Below are positions 25,194 to 32,367 of a stretch of DNA of 64,000 bases, one piece after another. A model generated the notes under the pieces. That model saw only the letters and a program-made list of their open reading frames with translations. It was not told the origin of the DNA and ran no database searches. How positions within the stretch are numbered: the first letter of the stretch is position 1; the number at the start of each line of letters is the position of its first letter. The position numbers and the translations under genes were made by a program. Source of the DNA: Streptomyces lavendulae subsp. lavendulae (GTDB lineage: Bacteria > Actinomycetota > Actinomycetes > Streptomycetales > Streptomycetaceae); NCBI RefSeq assembly GCF_002803845.1, contig NZ_CP024985.1, forward strand, positions 3,906,001 through 3,970,000. The letters run 5' to 3'.

Positions 25194-26519
25194 TCAGCCG
25201 GTGCCCGGGCGCGCCGCCAGGTCGAGGTCGGCCGCGACGCGGGCCGCCACCTCCTCCGCGTACAGGGCGTCCGTGCGGTCGAAGGCGGGGCGGGAGGGGC
25301 CCCGCAGGAAGGTCAGGGTGCCCAGGGTCCGGCCGCGGCTGCGCAGGACCGTGCACAGCGCGTGCGCCGCCCCGGCCGGCCACCGCCGGGTCCGGGCCCA
25401 GTTCCCGTCCGGGCCGGTGCCGGTGGCGGGGGCGCTGGCCCGGACCGGGCCGATCCGGTCCAGGGCCTGGAACGCCGGGTGCGCCGCCTCGTAGCGGACC
25501 GGGACCGCGCCCGGTCCGGGCAGCAGCAGGGCCAGCCCGGACGGCGACGCGCCCGACCGGACGAGCCTGCGCTGCGGCCCGTCCGCCTCCAGTACGTCGA
25601 CCAGCGCGTGTTCCGCGAAGCCCGCCAGGGCGAAGTCCAGCCGGACGGAGGCCGCCTCCGCCGGGTCCTCGCACTCGGCGGCGGCCCGCCCCGCCCGGTG
25701 CAGCTGGTGGGCGCGGAAGCGCAGCTGCCCGGTGTCCAGCTCGGCCTGCCGGGCCTCGGTGACGTCCTGGAACAGCCAGCCGACCCCCAGCGGCACCGGC
25801 TCCTCCGCGAGCGGCGAGGCCAGCCGCAGGAACCCGCAGCGCCAGCAGCGCCGCCGGATGCCCTCGGGGGTCTTCACCGACACCCACAGCTCCAGCGGGG
25901 CCGGCGGCGCCCCCTCGGCCAGCACGTGCTGGAGCGCGCCCTCCAGCTCCTCGACGCCCTGCGCCAGCAGGTCCCCGAGCGGGCGGCCGAGCAGCGCGGT
26001 GCGCCCGGATCCGAAGGCGCGGGCGGCGTGCGCGTTGACCACCGCCGGGCGCAGGTCGACGTCGACGAGGACGACGCCCCAGGAGGCGTCCTCCAGCAGC
26101 GCCTCGCTGAGGGCGATGGACCGTTCCAGGTCGATCTGGGCGTGCACCTCGCTGAAGGCGCAGTAGACGCCCGCCGGTTTCCCGTCGGCGCCCGGCACCC
26201 CGGCGGACTGGGTCCGTACGAGGATCCGTCCGCCGTCCTTGGTCAGCAGGGCGAACTCGTGGACCTGGCGGCCGGGCACGTGCTGGGCGGACATCAGCCG
26301 CTCCTGCACGTCGTCCGCGTCGGCGGCGCGCACCGCCCAGCCGGCGAAGCCCTTGCGGCCGACCGCCTCGATCGCGGTCCAGCCGAGGATCCGCTCGGCC
26401 TCGCGGTTCCAGTGGGTGATCACGCCGTCGGAGTCGAACGCGCACAAGGCGGCGTCCATCCCGTCGAGCAGCGCTGCGAGCAGATCGTCGGCGGTATCGG
26501 AACGTCCGGAAGCACTCAC
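25194..26519 (-). CDS. PAS-domain sensor protein without an output domain
   Basis: The 441-residue protein has an N-terminal PAS domain (about residues 12-110; CAFDSDGVITHWNREAERILGW) and a second PAS region (about 130-240; VVLVDVDLRPAVVNAHAARAFG). The C-terminal half is GAF-like (about 260-440). No kinase, phosphatase, GGDEF or DNA-binding motif follows, so it must signal through a partner. GTG 26519 has AGGGGG 8 bases upstream. It appears to be monocistronic. Confidence 0.8.
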   Translation of the reverse strand: MSASGRSDTADDLLAALLDGMDAALCAFDSDGVITHWNREAERILGWTAIEAVGRKGFAGWAVRAADADDVQERLMSAQHVPGRQVHEFALLTKDGGRILVRTQSAGVPGADGKPAGVYCAFSEVHAQIDLERSIALSEALLEDASWGVVLVDVDLRPAVVNAHAARAFGSGRTALLGRPLGDLLAQGVEELEGALQHVLAEGAPPAPLELWVSVKTPEGIRRRCWRCGFLRLASPLAEEPVPLGVGWLFQDVTEARQAELDTGQLRFRAHQLHRAGRAAAECEDPAEAASVRLDFALAGFAEHALVDVLEADGPQRRLVRSGASPSGLALLLPGPGAVPVRYEAAHPAFQALDRIGPVRASAPATGTGPDGNWARTRRWPAGAAHALCTVLRSRGRTLGTLTFLRGPSRPAFDRTDALYAEEVAARVAADLDLAARPGTG

Positions 26520-26631
26520 CTGGCACCCCCTGCAGGTGTTCGCGTGTGCGGCACGTCAGATCATTGAACTGGAACGTGACCCACACCACACCCACTTCCC
26601 GGAATCATCCAGGAATGTCCGTTCTGCCCGG

Positions 26632-27237
26632 TCAGCTGCCGGCGATGACGACGACCAGCACGATGACGAGGGCCACGAAGAAGATCCCGCACCCCCAGAG
26701 CATCCCGGCCATCATCCGGCCCTCGCGGACCGCCTGCCGCTCCATGCGGGCCAGCGCCTGCGGATCCCGCTCCCAGTCCGGGCCGCGCAGCTCCTCCCAG
26801 GCGGCCCGGATCAGGCCGATCTCGCGCGCGACGTCGACGTGGTTGTCGTCCACGTACATGAGCTGGACGCGGCGGCCCGTGGAGTCGTAGGCGTACGAGA
26901 TCACGCGCGGCTGGTTCTTGTTCATCGCGGCATTCGGATTGGGCACGGCCCGGATCTCCTGGATCTCCTCCCAGGCCAGGCGACGGCTCCCGGTGAAGCG
27001 GCGGACCCGCACGCCCTTGAGGTCGGCGGAGGTCGCGCAGCGCTTGGAGGCCCACAGCAGCCAGCCGAAGAGGACCAGGACCACCGCGATGAGCACCAGT
27101 TTCACCCCGGCGGCCACGTCGTCCAGGTTGAGCACGGACAGGACGACGCCCGGCGTACCGATGCCGACCGCGACGTACGCGGCGGACATCTGCCGGGATC
27201 CGATCCGGTAGTCGCGCGGCAGCAGCTCGGCGCTCAT
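26632..27237 (-). CDS. Membrane protein with PH-like domain
   Basis: The 201-residue protein has two N-terminal transmembrane helices (about residues 20-64) and a soluble PH-like middle part (about 66-125; GVRVRRFTGSRRLAWEEIQEI). A helical stretch and a C-terminal transmembrane helix (about 175-199) complete it. This is the common actinomycete bacterial PH-domain membrane family of unknown function. ATG 27237 has AGGGGTG upstream. Confidence 0.75.
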   Translation of the reverse strand: MSAELLPRDYRIGSRQMSAAYVAVGIGTPGVVLSVLNLDDVAAGVKLVLIAVVLVLFGWLLWASKRCATSADLKGVRVRRFTGSRRLAWEEIQEIRAVPNPNAAMNKNQPRVISYAYDSTGRRVQLMYVDDNHVDVAREIGLIRAAWEELRGPDWERDPQALARMERQAVREGRMMAGMLWGCGIFFVALVIVLVVVIAGS

Positions 27238-27301
27238 GCACACCCCTCCCCCGATGGCGGAGGGCCAGTGTAGGGAGTAACCGCTCTGCGAAGAAGGGGA
27301 G

Positions 27302-27331
27302 TTGAGGGGGTCGATCGGAGCCCGATAAATA
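27302..27331 (+). promoter_or_regulatory. Predicted vegetative promoter for a non-coding transcript
   Basis: TTGAGG (27302-27307) and TAAATA (27326-27331) are separated by 18 bp and resemble HrdB-type -35 and -10 boxes. The region is clearly AT-richer than its surroundings. It points to the plus strand, where no gene follows before the convergent pdxH. Confidence 0.6.
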
Positions 27332-27337
27332 GGGTTG

Positions 27338-27585
27338 AGGACCTCCGGCAGGAGGCCTAGGCTCTGCCGTACACGAGAAGGGAGGTGGTTCCCGAAATGT
27401 ACGGAAACCGGACGCGTGAGGTGGCTGCGGGCTAAGGGCCCGTCGTCGCACGCACCCAGTGCGGTGCCCGGCGGGATCGCCGAGCGCCAATCCCAAGCAG
27501 TCACCCGACCCGCGGGCTCGCCGGTACGTCCGGCCGGCTCCTCTCACTGCAGGAGAGGAACCCGAGCCCGCGGGTCGTCTGCATG
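27338..27585 (+). ncRNA. Candidate structured small RNA with a 12-codon mini-ORF
   Basis: The 389-bp gap between two minus-strand genes holds a plus-strand promoter, a small hairpin CCTCC-GGCA-GGAGG (27342-27355) and a ribosome site GGGAGGTGG. A 12-codon frame from ATG 27397 to TAA 27435 encodes MYGNRTREVAAG. A final large hairpin has a 15-bp perfect outer stem pairing 27506-27520 with 27563-27577, enclosing two smaller hairpins including TCCTCTC/GAGAGGA. I see no long coding frame. The unit looks like a self-contained transcript of about 240 nt. It matches no RNA family I can name. Confidence 0.5.
27506..27577. terminator. Large hairpin ending the candidate RNA and the convergent pdxH transcript
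   Basis: Positions 27506-27520 and 27563-27577 form a perfect 15-bp stem. Inside it, CCGG(27521)/CCGG(27530) and TCCTCTC(27539)/GAGAGGA(27553) form sub-hairpins. It sits 50 bp past the pdxH stop and probably works in both directions. Confidence 0.75.
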
Positions 27586-27626
27586 TCCCGCCCCGGCGCC
27601 GCGGTACCGCCCGGGCGGGCCCGCCG

Positions 27627-28280
27627 TCAGGGGCAGAGACGGTCCACGCGCCACTTCCCGTCCTCCAGGGCGTAGCGCAGCCGGTCGTGCAGCCGGTTCT
27701 CGTGCCCCTGCCAGAACTCCACCATGTCGGGCTCCACGCGCAGCCCGCCCCACTCCGTCGGCACCGGGACCTGCTCGCCCTCCGGGTAGCGGGCCTCCAG
27801 CTCCGCGTACCGGCGGTCCAGCTCCGCCCGCGAGCCGATCACCCGGGACTGCTCGCTCGCCCAGGCGCCCAGCTGGGAGCCGTGGGGGCGGGAGCGGAAG
27901 TAGGCGGCCGTCTCGTCGCGGCCGACCCGGGAGGCCGTGCCGGTGACGACGACCTGGCGGGCGATCGGATGCCAGGGGAAGAGCAGCGAGACGTACGGGT
28001 TCGCCTCGATCTCGCGGCCCTTGCGGGAGCCGTAGTTCGTGAAGAACACGAAGCCCCGCTCGTCGAACTGCTTCAGCAGCACCGTGCGGGAGCTGGGGCG
28101 GCCCTCGGGGGTGGCCGTCGAGACGACCATCGCGTTGGGCTCGAAGACGTGCGCGTCCGCGGCCTGCTGGAACCAGCGGGCGAACTGCGCCATGGGGGTG
28201 TCGGCGAGGCTCCCCTCCTCGACGATCTCGGAGCGGTACTGCTTGCGCATGACGGCGGGGTCAAGGTCCTGATCGGTCAC
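27627..28280 (-). CDS. pdxH: Pyridoxamine 5'-phosphate oxidase
   Basis: This FMN enzyme oxidises pyridoxine or pyridoxamine 5'-phosphate to PLP. The approximately 217-residue length is standard. Family segments include [44 protein letters not shown] (about residues 60-88, FMN and substrate binding) and the C-terminal signature [20 protein letters not shown]. The start is GTG 28280 by family length; an ATG at 28289 is nine bases upstream in frame and cannot be excluded. It is divergent from citrate synthase. Confidence 0.95.
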   Translation of the reverse strand: MTDQDLDPAVMRKQYRSEIVEEGSLADTPMAQFARWFQQAADAHVFEPNAMVVSTATPEGRPSSRTVLLKQFDERGFVFFTNYGSRKGREIEANPYVSLLFPWHPIARQVVVTGTASRVGRDETAAYFRSRPHGSQLGAWASEQSRVIGSRAELDRRYAELEARYPEGEQVPVPTEWGGLRVEPDMVEFWQGHENRLHDRLRYALEDGKWRVDRLCP

Positions 28281-28489
28281 GCGGGCCATCCTGCCGCAGG
28301 ACGGCACCCGGGGGTGTGCCGTATGTCACGCTTCCGAACCCCCGGTGGAACGGACAAAATCTTGGGGCCGGTCCGAGGGTCCCCGCACGGATGACCATCG
28401 GCCGTGCCGGGCATCAACGGGGATGACCGCGCCGGACCGCGAATCACGCCGGGAACCGCGCGTGTTCGCACTATCTGAGGAGCCGCCTG

Positions 28490-29596
28490 ATGTCCGATTT
28501 CGTACCCGGACTCGAAGGGGTCGTCGCGTTCGAGACGGAGATCGCCGAGCCCGACAAGGAAGGCGGATCGCTCCGCTACCGGGGGGTGGACATCGAAGAC
28601 CTGGTCGGCCACGTCTCCTTCGGGAACGTGTGGGGCCTGCTGGTCGACGGAGCGTTCAACCCCGGCCTGCCGGCCGCCGAGCCCTTCCCCATCCCGGTGC
28701 ACTCGGGCGACATCCGCGTCGACGTGCAGTCCGCCCTGGCCATGCTCGCGCCGGTCTGGGGCCTGAAACCGCTGCTGGACATCGACGAGCGGACCGCGCG
28801 CGACGACCTGGCGCGGGCCGCCGTCATGGCGCTGTCCTACGTCGCCCAGTCCGCCCGCGGCCAGGGCCTGCCGATGGTGCCGCAGCGCGAGATCGACAAG
28901 GCCGAGTCCGTCGTCGAGCGGTTCATGATCCGCTGGCGGGGCGAGCCCGACCCCAAGCACGTCAAGGCCGTCGACGCCTACTGGACCTCGGCCGCCGAGC
29001 ACGGCATGAACGCCTCCACCTTCACCGCCCGGGTGATCGCCTCGACCGGTGCCGACGTCGCCGCGGCGCTGTCCGGCGCCGTGGGCGCGATGTCCGGGCC
29101 GCTGCACGGCGGGGCGCCCTCGCGCGTCCTCGGCATGATCGAGGAGATCGAGCGCACCGGCGACGCCGTGGCCTACGTGAAGAAGGCCCTGGACAAGGGC
29201 GAGCGGCTGATGGGCTTCGGGCACCGCGTCTACCGCGCCGAGGACCCCCGCGCCCGCGTGCTGCGGCGCACCGCCAAGGAGCTGGACGCCCCGCGCTACG
29301 AGGTCGCCGCCGCCCTGGAGAAGGCCGCCCTGGAGGAGCTGCACGCCCGCCGCCCCGACCGGGTGCTGGCGACCAACGTGGAGTTCTGGGCCGCGATCAT
29401 GCTGGACTTCGCGGAGGTCCCGGCGCACATGTTCACCTCCATGTTCAGCTGCGCCCGTACCGCCGGCTGGTCGGCGCACATCCTGGAGCAGAAGCGCACC
29501 GGGCGGCTGGTGCGGCCGTCGGCCCGCTACGTGGGGCCGGGGCGCCGCAACCCCGCCGACATCGAGGGCTACGCGGACATCGCCGAGACCGCCTGA
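28490..29596 (+). CDS. citA: Citrate synthase (short type 2)
   Basis: The 368-residue enzyme condenses oxaloacetate and acetyl-CoA. It carries the N-terminal segment LRYRGVDIEDL, the active-site region GPLHGGAPSRVL (about residues 203-214), the catalytic GFGHRVYRAEDPR (His near 246) and the C-terminal Asp/Arg region NVEFWAAIMLDF. It is the short Gram-positive form, a likely second citrate or methylcitrate synthase; the main one is not in the window. ATG 28490 follows GAGGAGCCGCCTG. Confidence 0.95.
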   Translation: MSDFVPGLEGVVAFETEIAEPDKEGGSLRYRGVDIEDLVGHVSFGNVWGLLVDGAFNPGLPAAEPFPIPVHSGDIRVDVQSALAMLAPVWGLKPLLDIDERTARDDLARAAVMALSYVAQSARGQGLPMVPQREIDKAESVVERFMIRWRGEPDPKHVKAVDAYWTSAAEHGMNASTFTARVIASTGADVAAALSGAVGAMSGPLHGGAPSRVLGMIEEIERTGDAVAYVKKALDKGERLMGFGHRVYRAEDPRARVLRRTAKELDAPRYEVAAALEKAALEELHARRPDRVLATNVEFWAAIMLDFAEVPAHMFTSMFSCARTAGWSAHILEQKRTGRLVRPSARYVGPGRRNPADIEGYADIAETA

Positions 29597-29612
29597 TCCG
29601 GGCGTACGCGGA

Positions 29613-29643
29613 GGGCGCCGTACCCGGTCCGGGTGCGGCGCCC
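29613..29643. terminator. Hairpin terminator between citrate synthase and the TetR gene
   Basis: GGGCGCCG (29613-29620) pairs with CGGCGCCC (29636-29643), continuing with ACCCGG/CCGGGT inside. It lies between convergent genes and is probably bidirectional. Confidence 0.85.
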
Positions 29644-29650
29644 CCGTGCG

Positions 29651-30274
29651 TCACGTGAGCGCGTCCTCGATGATCCGGGACCACTGGGCCACCACCCGGG
29701 CCCGGCGGGCCGTGTCGTCGGTGAGGACGTTGGCCAGGCCCAGGCCCCGGGCCATGTCCAGGAGGCCCTGCACGGTCTCCCGTACGCCGGGGACCGACTC
29801 GTCCGCCCCCAGCAGCTCCACCGCGATCCGGTGCGTCTCACGGCCCACGCGGGCCTCCAGCTCGGTGACCCGGGGGCGCAGCTGCTCCTCGTTGGAGGCC
29901 GCGACCCACAGCTGGAGCGCGGCCCGGAAGAGCGCGCCCGTGTACAGGTCGACCAGGGCCTCGACGACCGCCGGACGCGGGGCCGGGGCCGAGTGGAAGA
30001 GTTCGCGCAGGGCGGTGGAGCGCTCCTCGGAGACGTACTCCACGGCCGCCGTGAAGAGGACCTCGCGGGTCGGGAAGTGGTGCTGGGCGGCGCCGCGCGA
30101 GACGCCGGCGCGTTCGGCGACCACGCCGACCGTGGAGCCCGCCCAGCCGTGCTCCGCGAGGCAGGAGACGGCCGCCTCCAGGAGGTGGCGGCGGGTGACC
30201 CGGCTGCGGGCCTGCTTGGGTTCCTGGCGGGCGCGCGGGATGCCGCCCTGCGGGGTGTCGGTCATCGTGCCCAT
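29651..30274 (-). CDS. TetR-family repressor, last gene of the acyl-CoA catabolic operon
   Basis: The 207-residue protein has an N-terminal TetR helix-turn-helix (about residues 18-65; TRRHLLEAAVSCLAEHGWAGSTVGVVAERAGVSRGAAQHHF) and an all-helical ligand domain. It overlaps the enoyl-CoA hydratase gene. ATG 30274 has AGGGA upstream; a second ATG at 30265 would give an ATGA overlap. Position at the end of the operon suggests it is the local repressor, responding to an acyl-CoA, as is common for such operons. Confidence 0.9.
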   Translation of the reverse strand: MGTMTDTPQGGIPRARQEPKQARSRVTRRHLLEAAVSCLAEHGWAGSTVGVVAERAGVSRGAAQHHFPTREVLFTAAVEYVSEERSTALRELFHSAPAPRPAVVEALVDLYTGALFRAALQLWVAASNEEQLRPRVTELEARVGRETHRIAVELLGADESVPGVRETVQGLLDMARGLGLANVLTDDTARRARVVAQWSRIIEDALT

Positions 30275-31002
30275 GACGGGTCCCTGCGCTCGAAGCGGGC
30301 GGTGATGCCCTCGCGGGCCTCCGCGGAGGCGAAGAGGCGCGCGGAGAGTTCCGTCAGGCGTGCGCCGTCCCGGTCCAGGGTCTCCCGCAGCCCGGCGGTG
30401 ACCAGGGCCTTGGTCTCGGCCAGGGCCTGCGGGGAGGCCTTGCGCAGGCCGTCCAGGACGGGGCGCAGCGCCGCGTCGACGTCGTCGGGGGCGTGCAGCG
30501 TGAGCAGGCCGATGCGGGTCGCCTCGGCGGCGTCGAAGGGCTCCGCGGTCAGGAAGTAGCGGGACGCGGCGCGCGGGTCGAGCCGCGGCAGCAGGGACAT
30601 CGAGATCACGGCGGGGGCCAGGCCGAGGTGGGTCTCGGTGAAGGCGTACGAGGATCCCGGGCCGGCGGCGGCGATGTCGCAGGCGCCGAGCAGGCCGAGG
30701 CCGCCGGCCCGGACGTGTCCGGTGACGCGGGCGACGACGGGCTTGGGCAGCTCGGCGAGTTCGCGGAGCAGGGCGAGGAAGTCGGCCGGATCGCAGGGGG
30801 ACTTGAGGTCGGCGCCCGCGCAGAAGGTGCTGCCGGTGTGGGTCAGGACGACCGCGCGGGTCCCGGGGTCGGCCGCGGCGGCGGCGAGGGCCGCACGGAG
30901 GCCTGCGACGAGGTCCGTGGAGAGGGCGTTGCGGTTGGCCGGGGAGTCGAGGGTGAGCGTGGTGATGCCGGTCGCCCGGGCGGCGTGCACTGGTGGGGCC
31001 AT
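30262..31002 (-). CDS. Enoyl-CoA hydratase/isomerase family protein
   Basis: The 246-residue crotonase-fold protein has the CoA-binding and oxyanion elements FCAGADLKSPCDP (about residues 62-74) and GHVRAGGLGLLGACDIA (about 103-119). One catalytic Glu position of classical hydratases appears as THLGLAPAVISM. It should hydrate an alpha,beta-unsaturated acyl-CoA in the catabolic operon, comparable to LiuC/AtuE. ATG 31002 has GGAGGAG immediately upstream. It is followed, with overlap, by the TetR gene. Confidence 0.9.
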   Translation of the reverse strand: MAPPVHAARATGITTLTLDSPANRNALSTDLVAGLRAALAAAAADPGTRAVVLTHTGSTFCAGADLKSPCDPADFLALLRELAELPKPVVARVTGHVRAGGLGLLGACDIAAAGPGSSYAFTETHLGLAPAVISMSLLPRLDPRAASRYFLTAEPFDAAEATRIGLLTLHAPDDVDAALRPVLDGLRKASPQALAETKALVTAGLRETLDRDGARLTELSARLFASAEAREGITARFERRDPSWAR

Positions 31003-31065
31003 GTCTCCTCCGGAGGGGGTCTGCGGGCGCCCTGGCCGGGCGGGTCGGGGGCTGGGGACGGGGCC

Positions 31066-31180
31066 GGGGCGGGGTGTCGTCCGGGACTGCATGATGTAGG
31101 GCGCCCCTCCGTATCCGAGTGTGCGGGCGGCACCTCGCGCCAACAAATCACGTTCTACGTCCCGGACGACACCCCGCCCC
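31066..31180. repeat. Perfect 22-bp inverted repeat with a 71-bp centre
   Basis: Positions 31066-31087 and 31159-31180 are exact reverse complements (GGGGCGGGGTGTCG... and its complement). The 71-bp centre is less GC-rich and holds a plausible minus-strand promoter for the enoyl-CoA hydratase gene. Beyond the perfect arms both sides continue with similar GGGG(A/C)CC runs. It could be a transcriptional barrier between acdH and the hydratase gene, a small MITE-like remnant, or a deletion scar. Confidence 0.8.
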
Positions 31181-31206
31181 GTCCCCGGCCCCGGCAGGGG
31201 CACGGC

Positions 31207-32367
31207 TCAGTAGGACTTGGGGAGGCCCAGGGACTGGTGGGAGACGAAGTTGAGGATCATTTCGCGGCTGACCGGGGCGATGCGGGCGACGCGGGACGCG
31301 GTGATGAGGGAGGCCAGGCCGTACTCGCGGGTGAGGCCGTTGCCGCCCAGGGTGTGGACGGACTGGTCCACCGCCTTGACGCAGGCTTCGGCGGCGGCGT
31401 ACTTGGCCATGTTGGCGGCCTCGCCCGCGCCCATGTCGTCGCCCGCGTCGTAGAGCTGGGCCGCCTTCTGCATCATCAGGCGGGCCAGTTCCAGGTCGAT
31501 GTGGGCGGCCGCCAGGGGGTGGGCGATGGCCTGGTGGGCGCCGATGGGCTGCTTCCAGACCTGGCGGGTGCGGGCGTAGTCCACCGCCTTGGCGAGGGCG
31601 TAGCGGCCCATCCCGATGGCGAAGGCGGCCGTCATGATGCGCTCGGGGTTCAGGCCCGCGAAGAGTTGCAGGAGGCCCGCGTCCTCGTCGCCGACCAGGG
31701 CGTCCGCCGGCAGGCGGACTTCGTCCAGGGTGAGTTCGAACTGCTTTTCCGCGGCCTGGAGTTCCATGTCGATCACCGAGCGGCCGAAGCCGGGGGCGTC
31801 GCGGGGGACGATGAAGAGGCAGGGCTTGAGGCTGCCGGTCTTCGCGTCCTCGGTGCGGCCCACGATCAGGGTGGCGTCGGCGATGTCCACGCCGGATATG
31901 AAGACCTTGCGGCCGGTGAGGACCCACTCGTCGCCGTCGCGGCGGGCCGTGGTGGTGATGCGGTGGGAGTTGGAGCCGGCGTCGGGTTCGGTGATGCCGA
32001 AGGCCATGGTGCGGGTGCCGTCGGCGAGGCCGGGGAGCCAGGTCCGCTTCTGGGCGTCGGTGCCGAAGCGGGCGATGACCGTGCCGCAGATGGCGGGCGA
32101 GACGACCATCATCAGGAGGGGGCAGCCGGCGGCCCCGAGTTCTTCGAGGACGAGGGAGAGTTCGGTGATGCCGCCGCCCCCGCCGCCGTACTCCTCGGGG
32201 ATGCTGACGCCGAGGTAGCCGAGCCGGGCGGCGTCCGCCCACAGCTCGTCGGGGTGGCCGCCCTCCCGGGCGGTGCGGGCCAGGTACTCGCGGCCGTACT
32301 TCTGGCCGAGGGCGGCCACCGCCGCGCGCAGGGCCTGGTGTTCCTTGGATTCGAGGGTGGAGCTCAT
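31207..32367 (-). CDS. Acyl-CoA dehydrogenase
   Basis: The 386-residue FAD enzyme has AFGITEPDAGSNSHRITTTA (about residues 119-138), the flavin/adenine region VWKQPIGAHQAIAHPLA and the C-terminal LGGNGLTREYGLASL. It should introduce the alpha,beta double bond (citronellyl- or isovaleryl-CoA type), ahead of the carboxylase. It overlaps the biotin carboxylase gene by ATGA at 32364-32367. Confidence 0.93.
   Translation of the reverse strand: MSSTLESKEHQALRAAVAALGQKYGREYLARTAREGGHPDELWADAARLGYLGVSIPEEYGGGGGGITELSLVLEELGAAGCPLLMMVVSPAICGTVIARFGTDAQKRTWLPGLADGTRTMAFGITEPDAGSNSHRITTTARRDGDEWVLTGRKVFISGVDIADATLIVGRTEDAKTGSLKPCLFIVPRDAPGFGRSVIDMELQAAEKQFELTLDEVRLPADALVGDEDAGLLQLFAGLNPERIMTAAFAIGMGRYALAKAVDYARTRQVWKQPIGAHQAIAHPLAAAHIDLELARLMMQKAAQLYDAGDDMGAGEAANMAKYAAAEACVKAVDQSVHTLGGNGLTREYGLASLITASRVARIAPVSREMILNFVSHQSLGLPKSY

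Noticed and set aside
27338-27585. Cobalamin, SAM, purine or ydaO-type riboswitch
   Set aside because: None of the conserved core sequences of these classes is present, and no gene follows on the same strand.
31066-31180. Insertion sequence ends
   Set aside because: The inverted repeat encloses only 71 bp with no transposase, and no clear target duplication is visible; a MITE-like origin remains only a possibility.
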